Shown piece after piece: positions 38,061-46,906 of a stretch of 58,981 nt of DNA (positions are counted from its first letter, which is position 1; each line of letters opens with the position of its first letter). Both the position numbers and the translations under genes were made by a program. The stretch comes from Virgibacillus litoralis (lineage in GTDB: Bacteria > Bacillota > Bacilli > Bacillales > Amphibacillaceae), in NCBI RefSeq assembly GCF_017873675.1, contig NZ_JAGGKK010000024.1, forward strand, positions 1 to 58,981. Direction: 5' to 3'. The notes beneath the pieces were generated by a model that was not told where the DNA came from, did not search any database, and saw only the letters and a list, made by a program, of their open reading frames with translations.

Positions 38061-38753
38061 TTAGTTTATACCATAATAATAGTAGTTCTGTGATTCCTTT
38101 TGTTCACGATCATTCAAAATAGTACCAAGTAATTTTGCCTTGCCAGGACTTAGTAATTCTACAGCTTTTCTTGCTGCCTCATTTTCCGTATGTTTACTAC
38201 GTACTACAAGAATTGCCCCCTGACAAATATTTGTTATAATCTGCGCATCAGTAACTGCTAATACTGGAGGGGTATCAAATAATATAACGTCATATAGTTG
38301 AGACGCCTCGTTAAGCATTTGCTTCATTTTTTTTGATGCTAGTAATTCGGATGGGTTAGGTGGAATCGGACCACATGAAATAATATCTAGGTTATTGATT
38401 TCACTTGTTGAAATTGCCTCCTCCAGCGATATATCACCGACTAACATATTGCTTAATCCCCTTAGATTATCTAGTCGAAATGTATAATGCACCGTGGGCT
38501 TCCTTAAATCTGCATCAATAAGCAATACTTTCTTTCCTTGCTGTGAATAAACAACAGCTAAATTTGCCACTGTTACCGATTTCCCCTCACCTGGACCGGA
38601 GGACGTTACCATTATGGACTTTAATTCCTCATCAACCGATGTAAATTGAAGATTCGTGCGAATAGTTCTATACTGCTCAGAAACTGGTGATCTGGGATTT
38701 TGGTTTGTAATTAGGTTTCTTATTTTATTATTACTACCCCTTTTTCGAGCCAT
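38061..38753 (-). CDS. CpsD/CapB-type tyrosine kinase (BY-kinase)
   Basis: A 230-residue cytoplasmic bacterial tyrosine kinase. Walker A SSGPGEGKSVT (51-61), Walker A' LLIDADLRKP and Walker B VILFDTPPVL are present; the C-terminus carries the autophosphorylated cluster YYYYG. It requires the separate Wzz-type modulator encoded upstream. The two genes overlap by 20 bases, and an AGGAGG site lies inside the upstream gene. Confidence 0.93.
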   Translation of the reverse strand: MARKRGSNNKIRNLITNQNPRSPVSEQYRTIRTNLQFTSVDEELKSIMVTSSGPGEGKSVTVANLAVVYSQQGKKVLLIDADLRKPTVHYTFRLDNLRGLSNMLVGDISLEEAISTSEINNLDIISCGPIPPNPSELLASKKMKQMLNEASQLYDVILFDTPPVLAVTDAQIITNICQGAILVVRSKHTENEAARKAVELLSPGKAKLLGTILNDREQKESQNYYYYGIN

Positions 38754-39492
38754 ACAGTCGCCTCCTATCTGAGCGGTTTAGTGTTGGTTTAAAACGTTTC
38801 TGTTGTACATCCCCATCATTTATATGTGTAATCACTCCAAGTACCGGGAGATTTAATGTATTTTCAACATCTTCTTCTGACTTTATAGTGTTATCTAGAT
38901 ACTCTAGTAGAAAAGCCGTTCCAACACCTATCATTCCTCCTAATACTACTGCGATAGCGATGTTGAGCATAGGCCTTGGACTAACAGGAGAAGGGTTCTC
39001 CTTCATTTCTGCTTCCGATAAGGTGTGAACATTGTCTACGTTCATCAAATCAGGAATTTTGGTCTGGAAAATCTGAACAGTAGTATTTGCTATCTGTGTT
39101 GCTAGATTTGAATTTGTATCTGTTACAGTAACTGTAACAACTTGTGAATTTTCCTCGTTTAAAACATTGATTTTATTTTGTAGTTGTGTATCTGAGTAGG
39201 ATAGGTTTAATTCTTTAACAACCTCCTCAAGAATAGCAGGGCTTTTAATAATGATATTATATGTATTAATAAGTTCAACATTTGAACGGATATCGTTAAC
39301 ATTATAATTAGTGCTTTTATCCTGTTCGCTTTGATTTACGATGAACTGAGAACTTGATTCATATGTTGGTGTGAGAAAAACATAACTTATTATTGTACTT
39401 ATAATAGCCGCCCCAATAATGAACGATAGAATTAATAGAAACTTCTTTTTGATTACATCGAATATTTCTTTAAGGGATATAGTTTCTTCCAT
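38734..39492 (-). CDS. Wzz-type kinase modulator (CapA/YwqC-like)
   Basis: A 252-residue membrane protein with helices near 15-37 and 175-197 around an extracytoplasmic domain, and a conserved proline-rich NPSPVSPRPML segment before helix two. The C-terminus is cytosolic and probably docks the BY-kinase. It is the first gene of the EPS cluster on the minus strand. Confidence 0.88.
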   Translation of the reverse strand: MEETISLKEIFDVIKKKFLLILSFIIGAAIISTIISYVFLTPTYESSSQFIVNQSEQDKSTNYNVNDIRSNVELINTYNIIIKSPAILEEVVKELNLSYSDTQLQNKINVLNEENSQVVTVTVTDTNSNLATQIANTTVQIFQTKIPDLMNVDNVHTLSEAEMKENPSPVSPRPMLNIAIAVVLGGMIGVGTAFLLEYLDNTIKSEEDVENTLNLPVLGVITHINDGDVQQKRFKPTLNRSDRRRLYGSKKG

Positions 39493-40011
39493 GGTGTTCC
39501 TCCAGATATATAATTTGCTTATAAGTTTTAAGTACCCTGCTTTAGGGATAAATAATCATTTACTTTAAGAACAATTCGAAATAATGAAGTTCTTTTTGGG
39601 TGTGGAATATATTTGCCTTAACAAACAGACTACTACCTTACCTTGGCATAATAGACAAAAACGTGACACATAATTAAAATATAATTTAGAAATGTTAAAA
39701 TTTTACTACACATTTTCATGAAGAAAATGTAAAATAGGTTTTATGTACTTTGTATAAGGATTTTGACCTAAGTTTAAGAGAAAATGGCTTTAATATTGTG
39801 GCGTTGTTATTACATATTTTGTTGAATCAGTCAGTCTAGAAGGTCATGGTGAAATTACGGACGATGGTCTGTGGTATTATGCAGTGGATGATAAAAGTAT
39901 TAACAGTGTGCAAATCGAATTACGTGATAATCTGAATTTATAATCAAATATAGATGGTTTTGCTGAGAATGATAAGCAAAAAGAGGTATATTAAAAAGCT
40001 AGTGTGTGCCA
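39493..40011. other. Intergenic region upstream of the EPS cluster
   Basis: More than 500 bases, probably holding the promoter of the Wzz-kinase-phosphatase unit. Candidate elements (for example TTAACA near 39705-39710 with an A+T-rich box 17 bases on) are not distinctive. A short inverted repeat AGAAC...GTTCT lies at about 39566-39592. The plus strand carries the 49-codon relic described separately, and the tagA terminator lies at the right end. Confidence 0.4.
39797..39943 (+). pseudogene. C-terminal relic of an unknown gene
   Basis: The plus strand between a TAA and the TAA at 39941 reads 48 codons without a start, including GEITDDGLWYYAVDDKS and IELRDNLNL. Its composition is protein-like (charged, balanced) compared with the surrounding A+T-rich bases. 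I do not recognise the family. It may be the tail of a lost surface or secreted protein. Confidence 0.35.
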
Positions 40012-40021
40012 CTAGCTTTTT
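39993..40021 (-). terminator. Terminator overlapping the tagA stop codon
   Basis: Perfect 12-bp arms AAAAAGCTAGTG (39993-40004) and CACTAGCTTTTT (40010-40021) with loop TGTGC. The tagA stop TAG (40014-40012) is part of the stem, so the last sense codons are also part of the terminator. Confidence 0.85.
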
Positions 40022-40746
40022 CTGAACATTATACGAACCATAAATTCAAACACTTTCAAAATACGCTTTAGTCGAAATGGTTGTTTCAACAATCGGTAAA
40101 GCCATTCAAGATTAAGTTTGATCCATATTTCAGGTGCGCGATTAACCTCACCAGCAAGAACATCAATACTGCCTCCCACTCCCATAAATATTCCCTTTTG
40201 GAATTGTTCACTATGCCTGGCAATCCATAGTTCCTGCCTAGGAAGACCTAAAGCTACAAAAACGATATCAGCATTAGCGTTTTGAACCTTCTCTACAAGT
40301 TCTTGGTCATCCAATTTAAAGAAACCGTGGTGACGTCCAGCAATATTTATATTGGGAAATCGTTTTTCCACTTCCAATACAGCTTTTTCATTAACCTCTT
40401 CTCTTGCTCCTAAGAAGAAACAACGTAATCCTTTATTATTGGCGTATTCGAGCAAATCTAGCATTAAATCGTAACCAGCTATTCGTTCCTGAAGTGGTAG
40501 TTTCATATATTTAGCTGCCATTAAAATACCTGCACCATCTGGGACAACATAATCTGCTGAATGAATCGCTTGTTTATACTGTTCATTTTCGTGTGCCTTC
40601 ATAACAATCTCTGGATTAGCTGTAACGATAAATTGCTTATGTTCATTCATTAAGCTTGGATAGATATGATTTTTCAAGAATTCATTTTTAGTGATATTTA
40701 TAAAATTAACATTCATAATTTCAACTGTTTCTAACTGATTACTCAT
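40012..40746 (-). CDS. tagA: WecG/TagA/CpsF-family N-acetylmannosaminyltransferase
   Basis: A 244-residue glycosyltransferase that adds ManNAc to undecaprenyl-PP-GlcNAc, the second step of wall teichoic acid linkage-unit synthesis. Family motifs are FIVTANPEIVMKA, VVPDGAGILMAAK, RCFFLGAREE, VFVALGLPRQELWIA and MGVGGSIDVLAGEVNRAPEIW. The frame starts at TTG (40755), but the ATG at 40746 has AGGAAAGG at a nine-base distance. It is near tagO, so the teichoic acid linkage unit is its likely role; CpsF-like roles in EPS remain possible. Confidence 0.85.
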   Translation of the reverse strand: MSNQLETVEIMNVNFINITKNEFLKNHIYPSLMNEHKQFIVTANPEIVMKAHENEQYKQAIHSADYVVPDGAGILMAAKYMKLPLQERIAGYDLMLDLLEYANNKGLRCFFLGAREEVNEKAVLEVEKRFPNINIAGRHHGFFKLDDQELVEKVQNANADIVFVALGLPRQELWIARHSEQFQKGIFMGVGGSIDVLAGEVNRAPEIWIKLNLEWLYRLLKQPFRLKRILKVFEFMVRIMFRKS

Positions 40747-40999
40747 ATTTTGCAACCTTTCCTGATTTCATTCGTCTAATATATATGGGTTTCAAATTTT
40801 AATTTGAAATATTCTTCTAATAAGAATGTAATAAAAAAAGAATTTACTAAAAAGCCTATTCATAGTAAAATAAAGAATAGTTTTTCGTTAAGTGAGTGTA
40901 AAGTTTTTAAAGACTTTTGGATTATGATATCATTAAATGTTTTATTTTCCTAATAAACATATACTATATATAAATTACGTACAAAAGGGGAATTTTTTT

Positions 41000-42040
41000 A
41001 TGTCTGAAAAATCAAGACTTATAAGGAGAAATAAGAAACGTAAACTTCGAAAACGAGCCTATTTTATACTAATACCAGTTATCATAGCATTTATCGGCCT
41101 GTCATATGGAGCGTATTTGTACGTGAAAGCCGATACTGTATTATCAGATTCCTACCAGGAGGATGGCAAAGAAAAATCAGACCTGCGCGAAAAGGAAGTT
41201 GATCCTAGTGAGGACAATGTTTCTATTCTGATTGCTGGTGTTGATGCTAGTGATGTCCGCAGTAATTCGAACAGTTCCAGAACGGACACACTAATGCTGG
41301 CAACTTTGAACAAGGAAGATAAAAGTGTGAAAATGCTCAGTATCCCGAGGGATTCATACGTTTATATTCCAGAAGTCGGCTATGAAACAAAAATTAACCA
41401 TGCTCATGCTTACGGTGGTATGGATGCAACAGTTAAAACAGTAGAAAACCTAATGGATATTCCAGTCGATTATTACGTAAAACTTAATTTCGAAGCTTTC
41501 ATCGATGTTGTGGATGCAGTAAATGGAATTACAGTTGATGTTCCTTATGAACTATATGAGCAAAATTCAAAGGACGTAGCTGGGGCGGTCCATTTGTTAC
41601 CTGGAGAACAGGATCTAAATGGGGAAGAAGCACTTGCACTTGCTCGAACCAGAAAATATGATAGCGATATTGAACGTGGTAAACGACAACAGGAGATTAT
41701 TAAATCCGTGATTAAAAAAGCTGTTTCAATTGATTCTATCTTAAAATATGACAATATAATTGAGGCTGTCGGTAAAAATATGGCGACAAATATGACATTC
41801 AGTGAAATGAAAAGCTTTATTTCATACGGGACAGGCGGAGGAAACCTTGACTTTGAAACCTATACCCTTGAAGGTCGTGACTATCAACCAGGTGATACGT
41901 ACTACTGGCAATTGGATGATGTTGCATTAACTGAAACAAAAGAAATGTTTAAACAGCATCTTGAAATTGATAACTCTACAACCGCTTCTGACTCAGATGA
42001 GACTTCTACAGCAGCTGGAGACTCTTCCAGTTCATATTAA
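41000..42040 (+). CDS. LytR-CpsA-Psr (LCP) family wall-polymer ligase
   Basis: A 346-residue membrane-anchored protein: basic cytosolic N-terminus, one helix (about 20-42) and an extracellular LCP domain with IAGVDAS, the conserved SRTDTLML and SIPRDSYVYIP arginines, KINHAHAYGG and ARTRKYDSDIERGKRQQEII. Members transfer teichoic acid or capsule from undecaprenyl diphosphate to peptidoglycan. ATG at 41000 follows AAAGGGGA; the frame upstream (to 40937) has no site. The C-terminus ends in a Ser/Thr/Asp-rich tail. Confidence 0.92.
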   Translation: MSEKSRLIRRNKKRKLRKRAYFILIPVIIAFIGLSYGAYLYVKADTVLSDSYQEDGKEKSDLREKEVDPSEDNVSILIAGVDASDVRSNSNSSRTDTLMLATLNKEDKSVKMLSIPRDSYVYIPEVGYETKINHAHAYGGMDATVKTVENLMDIPVDYYVKLNFEAFIDVVDAVNGITVDVPYELYEQNSKDVAGAVHLLPGEQDLNGEEALALARTRKYDSDIERGKRQQEIIKSVIKKAVSIDSILKYDNIIEAVGKNMATNMTFSEMKSFISYGTGGGNLDFETYTLEGRDYQPGDTYYWQLDDVALTETKEMFKQHLEIDNSTTASDSDETSTAAGDSSSSY

Positions 42041-42042
42041 GC

Positions 42043-42084
42043 AGAAAGCTGCTAGCCAATTAGGCTAGCAGCTTTCTTTTTTTT
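42043..42084 (+). terminator. Terminator of the LCP gene
   Basis: Perfect 15-bp stem AGAAAGCTGCTAGCC / GGCTAGCAGCTTTCT (42043-42057, 42063-42077) followed by eight T residues. It overlaps the end of the convergent tagO region and may act in both directions. Confidence 0.9.
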
Positions 42085-43138
42085 ATGATCTATGCTTGAT
42101 ACCTTTTATGAAATTCGTTAATGGTTTAAATTCACTATTAATCATTTCAAGATTTTCAATTAAAATTTGAATTGCTAATAATGAAATAGAAAAGATTAAA
42201 ATGGATCCCCATACTGTTGTCATTGAAAATAGTATCGCCGATAAACTGAACATAGTACTAAGCGCATAAATGAATAACACTGTTTGTTTATGGGTGAATC
42301 CAGACTTCACTAACCTATGGTGCAAATGCGAGCTATCCGGGCTAGATAATGGTTGTTTATTAATATGCCTTCGCACAATCGCAATTAACGTGTCTGAGAT
42401 TGGTACACCTAAAATAAAAATAGGTATAATAAATGAAATAATAGTTACATTTTTGAACCCTAATAAGGCTAACACTGAAATCATGTACCCTAGGAAAAGT
42501 GCACCTGTATCACCCATAAATATTTTTGCCGGATAAAAATTATAACGTAAAAACCCTACTGTACTGAAAAATAAAATAAGAGCCATTGTAGCCACATAAA
42601 CGTTTCCCATAATAACGGCCATTCCAGCTATCGTAAAAAGCGCAATAGCTGATACACCTGCAGCTAATCCATCCAAACCATCAATTAAGTTAATCGCATT
42701 CGTAATTCCTACAATCCACAGAAGTGTTACAATTGAACTCAAAAAACCAAACTCAATCTGTCCACCAAACGGCAGGTTAATAAATTCAACTTGCAGTCCT
42801 CCCCAAAAGACAACTAATGATCCCACAGCTAGTTGAACTATAAATTTAATTCGTGGCGACAAATTATAAACATCATCAAAGAAGCCAAGCAAAATTATTA
42901 TAAGAGCACCACTAATTATGGGGATGTGATACTCACTTGCTGGCTGAAGTATAAGTAGCCCAATTATAAAACTAATGAAAATAGCTAAACCACCTAATGT
43001 AGGTATCGGAGCAGCATGTATTTTTCTGTGATTTGGTTTATCTGTAGCATTCATTTTTAATGCAAATTTTATAAACATCGGCGTGATGATTAAGGAAACA
43101 AGCATCAATAAAAAGGCTAAGAGTACAATCTTTATCAT
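42083..43138 (-). CDS. tagO: TagO: undecaprenyl-phosphate GlcNAc-1-phosphate transferase
   Basis: A 351-residue polytopic MraY/WecA-family enzyme, about ten helices, that starts wall teichoic acid synthesis by loading GlcNAc-1-P on undecaprenyl phosphate. Signatures are MNATDKPNHRKIHAAPIPTLGG, FFDDVYNLSPR, NLIDGLDGLAAG and FMGDTGALFLGYM, with the HHR-containing loop SSHLHHRL near the C-terminus. GAGGTGGG precedes the ATG. It is convergent with the LCP gene. Confidence 0.92.
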   Translation of the reverse strand: MIKIVLLAFLLMLVSLIITPMFIKFALKMNATDKPNHRKIHAAPIPTLGGLAIFISFIIGLLILQPASEYHIPIISGALIIILLGFFDDVYNLSPRIKFIVQLAVGSLVVFWGGLQVEFINLPFGGQIEFGFLSSIVTLLWIVGITNAINLIDGLDGLAAGVSAIALFTIAGMAVIMGNVYVATMALILFFSTVGFLRYNFYPAKIFMGDTGALFLGYMISVLALLGFKNVTIISFIIPIFILGVPISDTLIAIVRRHINKQPLSSPDSSHLHHRLVKSGFTHKQTVLFIYALSTMFSLSAILFSMTTVWGSILIFSISLLAIQILIENLEMINSEFKPLTNFIKGIKHRS

Positions 43139-43349
43139 TTAGCCCACCTCAATTGTTATATCTTACTAATAGACGTCTCATGTGTTAAAATGTTTCATAC
43201 TCAAATATATATTATATACTTTTTTGATAGAGCTTGCTACCATAGATACTAAAATAATCCTTCTTGTAATTTACCCGTTCATGAAAAAAATAATGCATCC
43301 CTGTATTATGTTATGATTTACTTAGAAAACTGTAAGGAGTGTGTACAAC

Positions 43350-44066
43350 ATGACACTAAACTTCGCCCATCGCGGCTCGTTGACTGAAGCACCGGAGAAT
43401 ACGTTACCTGCTTTTAAGAAAGCTATTTGGCATGGTGCTAAGGCACTTGAGCTTGATGTACAGCTGTCAAAAGATAATCACCTAATCGTATGTCATGATC
43501 ACAAACTTTCTCGATTTAATAAAGATGCGGAAGGACTAATAAAAGATTACACGTTGGAAGAAATACAGCAAATTGATGTTGGAGAAACCTTTAGTGAAGA
43601 ATTTAAAGGCGTTACCCTTCCTACGCTTGATCAAGTTCTACATATCTGCCCGGCAGATTTACTGCTGAATATCGAAATAAAAAATATACCGGTAATCTAT
43701 GATGGTATTGAACAGATTCTGCTTAAGACGCTTCATGAACATGACCGTCTAAACAATCTTGTTATTTCCTCTTTCGATCATGTAGCATTAAAAAAAGTAC
43801 AGGAAATCAACTCAACTATCCCACTTGGGATGCTGTTCTATTATCGCATTCTAAATCCATGGGATTATGCTAGCGCTAGCGGATTGAATATTCAAAGTAT
43901 CCATCCGAACCAGATATATGTTGATCAAACGTTTGTTCAATCCTGTAAACGAAATGGATATGATATCTATCCGTTCACAGTTAGTGACCAAGAAAGATAT
44001 AAAGAACTATTAGAATATGGAGTGGACGGTGTGTTTTCCAACAACCCGGAAATATTTAAAAGTTAA
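43350..44066 (+). CDS. Glycerophosphodiester phosphodiesterase
   Basis: A 238-residue GDPD (UgpQ-type) TIM-barrel enzyme that splits glycerophosphodiesters to glycerol 3-phosphate. NFAHRGSLTEAPENTLPAF, LELDVQLSKD and VCHDHKLSR supply the catalytic His, Glu and Asp residues. No signal peptide is seen, so it is cytosolic. ATG at 43350 is ten bases after AAGGAG; a GTG three codons upstream sits on that site. Near the teichoic acid genes it may recycle glycerophosphate, which is inference. Confidence 0.92.
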   Translation: MTLNFAHRGSLTEAPENTLPAFKKAIWHGAKALELDVQLSKDNHLIVCHDHKLSRFNKDAEGLIKDYTLEEIQQIDVGETFSEEFKGVTLPTLDQVLHICPADLLLNIEIKNIPVIYDGIEQILLKTLHEHDRLNNLVISSFDHVALKKVQEINSTIPLGMLFYYRILNPWDYASASGLNIQSIHPNQIYVDQTFVQSCKRNGYDIYPFTVSDQERYKELLEYGVDGVFSNNPEIFKS

Positions 44067-44180
44067 CTAAAATTTTATCAATATTAAAAGGAATCTTATG
44101 AATGCATATTTTGCCTTTTATAAAACCCCCTTATGCCTTGGGCTGCAATCCTTATTAGTAAATACCTAAGTTGCACTTCT

Positions 44181-44214
44181 GCAGTTGAGAAAGTATAAAT
44201 ACTTTCTCAACTGC
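44181..44214. repeat. Perfect 16-bp inverted repeat downstream of the phosphodiesterase
   Basis: Arms GCAGTTGAGAAAGTAT (44181-44196) and ATACTTTCTCAACTGC (44199-44214) with a 2-base spacer, between convergent genes. There is no adjoining T run, so it may be a protein or structure element rather than a canonical terminator. Degenerate relatives seem to lie near 45380-45430 and 53045-53095. Confidence 0.6.
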
Positions 44215-44259
44215 CAAAAAGCAAGTTCAACTTCAAACTTTACCTTTTACTTCTGAGGT

Positions 44260-45222
44260 TCACTTTGAATAATAATCAGGGAGTTCAATACCTTCCCTCT
44301 GAGCTAACTTTTTATTATCTTCCCTGTAATAGTTATTAATCTTGTCCTGCAATTCCTCACTTAATTGATATCGTTTATAATGTATTTTAAAACTCAGCTT
44401 ATTTTGCAAGAAAGTCTTTGGAGATAAAGTGATTGAATTTTTTTTCTTACCCATTAATTTTTTCACTAATTTCTTACTGTATTTTCTTTTTAGTTTAATC
44501 TTTACTTCAGGTATTTTACCGTTTGGATTTTTCTTCGTTTTAAACAGTGAATTAAGTCTCCTGGCCATTTTTGCTTGAAATACACCGTAACTCCTGTTCA
44601 ATTGTTCGTTACTGTATTTAGGTACCTTTTCTACACCCATATAGTTTAATAATTGTAATAGGTATTCATTTTTTTCCTTTTTGAAATTTTCATAAATAAA
44701 TACAAAATAATTTTCACCAAACACTCGCTCGACACTATCTAAATAGTTATTATATAGATAATGTTCAAATACACCATGCTTCTCCAAATCGTTAATATAC
44801 TCTTTTTCTTTCTTATTTGCTCCTTGATGGAGAAATTCAATATATAGCGAGGTCATTATATCTACTTGTTTTCTAATACCGACTATTAAGTGTACATCAT
44901 AGAGATCCTCTGGAAATATCCTCCGAAGGTCTTTAAGTATACTGAAAGCACTTTTAGATTTCTTTTGAGAAAAAGGGCTCCCTGTTAATCCTTCATATGA
45001 AATTAATGTAGGAACCTCTTCAGACCCTTTTTTATCAAAACTTTTTCTAAGTCTTAGAACATCATCATCACTTAATTTTTTTAACCTTACTTCTGTAAAG
45101 AGATCTTTCGCATGTGTTTTACGGATTAGTTTAAGATCTTTTAATCTTGGGAATACATTCCATTGCAAAAAAGTTGTAGCTGTTTTATGAAAGCCAACAT
45201 GTAAGTATATCGTTTTTTTCAA
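44260..45222 (-). CDS. Sulfotransferase-like protein in the teichoic acid region
   Basis: A 320-residue protein of the sulfotransferase superfamily. The N-terminal YLHVGFHKTATTFLQWNVF (6-24) is the 5'-phosphosulfate-binding loop, and IVGIRKQVDIMTSLY (113-127) is the 3'-phosphate motif. The C-terminal third is Lys-rich and lacks obvious relatives. It stands alone between convergent and intergenic sequence, close to teichoic acid genes. The acceptor could be a wall polymer, but the activity is inferred only from these motifs. Confidence 0.75.
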   Translation of the reverse strand: MKKTIYLHVGFHKTATTFLQWNVFPRLKDLKLIRKTHAKDLFTEVRLKKLSDDDVLRLRKSFDKKGSEEVPTLISYEGLTGSPFSQKKSKSAFSILKDLRRIFPEDLYDVHLIVGIRKQVDIMTSLYIEFLHQGANKKEKEYINDLEKHGVFEHYLYNNYLDSVERVFGENYFVFIYENFKKEKNEYLLQLLNYMGVEKVPKYSNEQLNRSYGVFQAKMARRLNSLFKTKKNPNGKIPEVKIKLKRKYSKKLVKKLMGKKKNSITLSPKTFLQNKLSFKIHYKRYQLSEELQDKINNYYREDNKKLAQREGIELPDYYSK

Positions 45223-45451
45223 TCGTATTCACCCTTATAATTGTTATTATATTTAGAAATATTAGGATTCAGCTTTGCCAATAGTAGAGAACCTATTCTC
45301 TCTATAATTAAATAAAATCTAGTACATATTGTAGCAAAAAAACAAACAAAAATATAGGATTAATAAATTCGGCTTATAGCAAAGTCTTAGTTGGTAAATA
45401 TGCTGTAAGAAAGAATTTATACTTTCTTTTTTAACTATCTACGAAGAATTA

Positions 45452-45482
45452 AGGCTATTCTACAACTAATATAGAATAGCCT
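45452..45482 (-). terminator. Terminator-like hairpin after the beta-propeller gene
   Basis: Arms AGGCTATTCTA (45452-45462) and TAGAATAGCCT (45472-45482), nine-base loop, 14 bases past the stop codon. The following T tract on the minus strand is interrupted (TTAATTCTT), so strength is uncertain. Confidence 0.6.
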
Positions 45483-45496
45483 ATTCCCATATAACT

Positions 45497-46867
45497 TTAT
45501 TTTGTTCTTCGTTTTTTAATGAAAAATAACAATCCTATCAGCACTAACACTAAGAAGCCAGCCACCGCATAATATGTGATGTTATTATCTTCAGTATCAC
45601 CTTCAGATTCCAATTTTGTATCTTGGCCACTCTGCGCATTATCAGTAATTTCTGTTAAGGGTACTGCATATACATTTGAATCCTGACTTCCAACAAAAAG
45701 TGTATCATTGATTATAATAGGTCCTGATGGTGCAAGCGTTCCGTTTAATTCTTTCTGACCAACAACATTTCCATTCTCAGAATCAAGTGCATAAACCATG
45801 CCTTTTGTATTCGAAAAATAGACTACGCCATCCTTAGCAACTGGTGGAGCTTTCATAACTTCATTTTCATACTCCCAAAGCTTTTCACCTGACTTTAAAT
45901 CGTATGCATAAAAAGTTTTTGTAATAGGACTGCCGACAAAGATTTTGCCTTCATAAATAATCGGTGCTCCAGATTTATTATTTTTAACAAATTCTCCAGT
46001 GCCTAAGGTTTTCTGCCATATTATATCCCCTGTTTCAGCATCCAATGCATATAGCCAATGTTCTGGGTTATCACTATTTCCTGTTAGAGCAGTAGTTACA
46101 ACTATGTTGTCAGAAACCGCCGGAGGTACATCATCTAACCCAGCAAATACTTCAGGAAATTCTGTCTGCCATTTAAATTCCTCGTTCGTTAAATCATAAG
46201 CAGAAAATGTAAAAGGTAATGGTCCACTTCCGCCAACGTATAAAGTATCATTCGTTATATTAGGGGATGACATACTAACAGTTGATCCAATTTCTATTTT
46301 CTCCAAAAGATCGCCTGATGCAGGATCTAATTTATATAAATGTTTGTCCCCAGTTGCAACATAAACAGACCCTTCATAAAAGGCAGGCGTCGGCATTACT
46401 TCACCTTTAGTATTATACTTCCAAAGAATATCGCCAGATTCAGCATCCAAGGCTAGAACGCCGCTTTCTTCGGTTCCACGAATTCCATCACCTTGAAAGA
46501 AACGATTTCCGAATCCAACGAAAACTTTTCCATCATGGTAAATCATTTCCGAATGAACCCAATTTGGGGCTTTATTTTGCCATAGCTTTTCCCCAGTTTT
46601 AACATCAAATGCGAATAAATCTCCTGAATTATGGTTACCTACAAACATTTTATCTCCAGCAACAACAGGAGTAGCTCTTATTTGTTCCGCTGTTTGATAT
46701 GTTTGGTATTGCAATGAATCAGATCCGTTGTCAAACACTGCATTTTTTTCACTGTTTAAACGATATTGATTCCATTCTTCTGGGCCAAAGCCTTCTGCTG
46801 CTACAAGAGAAGGTGAAACGCTTATGGCTAAAATAAAAACTAGGAAAACGTTTATATACTTGATAAT
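45497..46867 (-). CDS. Membrane-anchored PQQ-like beta-propeller protein, non-ATG start
   Basis: About 456 residues with seven or more PQQ-type beta-propeller blades (repeats like VFVGNHNSGDLFAFDVKTGEKLWQ and VYALDSENGN). The C-terminus has one helix (YYAVAGFLVLVLIGLLFFI) and a basic tail, so it is anchored outside the cell; no LPXTG motif is present. ORF callers would begin at a GTG at 46738 and lose the signal peptide. The same frame upstream encodes IIKYINVFLVFILAISVS and VAAEGFGP before a TAA, and contains no ATG, GTG or TTG. An ATT (46867) or ATC (46864) follows AAGGAAGGGG at suitable spacing. Function unknown; it neighbours tagGH. Confidence 0.75.
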   Translation of the reverse strand: MIKYINVFLVFILAISVSPSLVAAEGFGPEEWNQYRLNSEKNAVFDNGSDSLQYQTYQTAEQIRATPVVAGDKMFVGNHNSGDLFAFDVKTGEKLWQNKAPNWVHSEMIYHDGKVFVGFGNRFFQGDGIRGTEESGVLALDAESGDILWKYNTKGEVMPTPAFYEGSVYVATGDKHLYKLDPASGDLLEKIEIGSTVSMSSPNITNDTLYVGGSGPLPFTFSAYDLTNEEFKWQTEFPEVFAGLDDVPPAVSDNIVVTTALTGNSDNPEHWLYALDAETGDIIWQKTLGTGEFVKNNKSGAPIIYEGKIFVGSPITKTFYAYDLKSGEKLWEYENEVMKAPPVAKDGVVYFSNTKGMVYALDSENGNVVGQKELNGTLAPSGPIIINDTLFVGSQDSNVYAVPLTEITDNAQSGQDTKLESEGDTEDNNITYYAVAGFLVLVLIGLLFFIKKRRTK

Positions 46868-46906
46868 ATTACCCCTTCCTTAAAGATTAGTTAAACGGGT
46901 AGTATA

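Noticed and set aside
44181-44214. Classical rho-independent terminator
   Set aside because: The stem is perfect but neither side is followed by a T run; it is kept as a repeat/hairpin of unknown role.
45497-45640. LPXTG-type sortase anchor on the propeller protein
   Set aside because: The C-terminus has a membrane helix and basic tail but no LPXTG or related motif; it is simply membrane-anchored.
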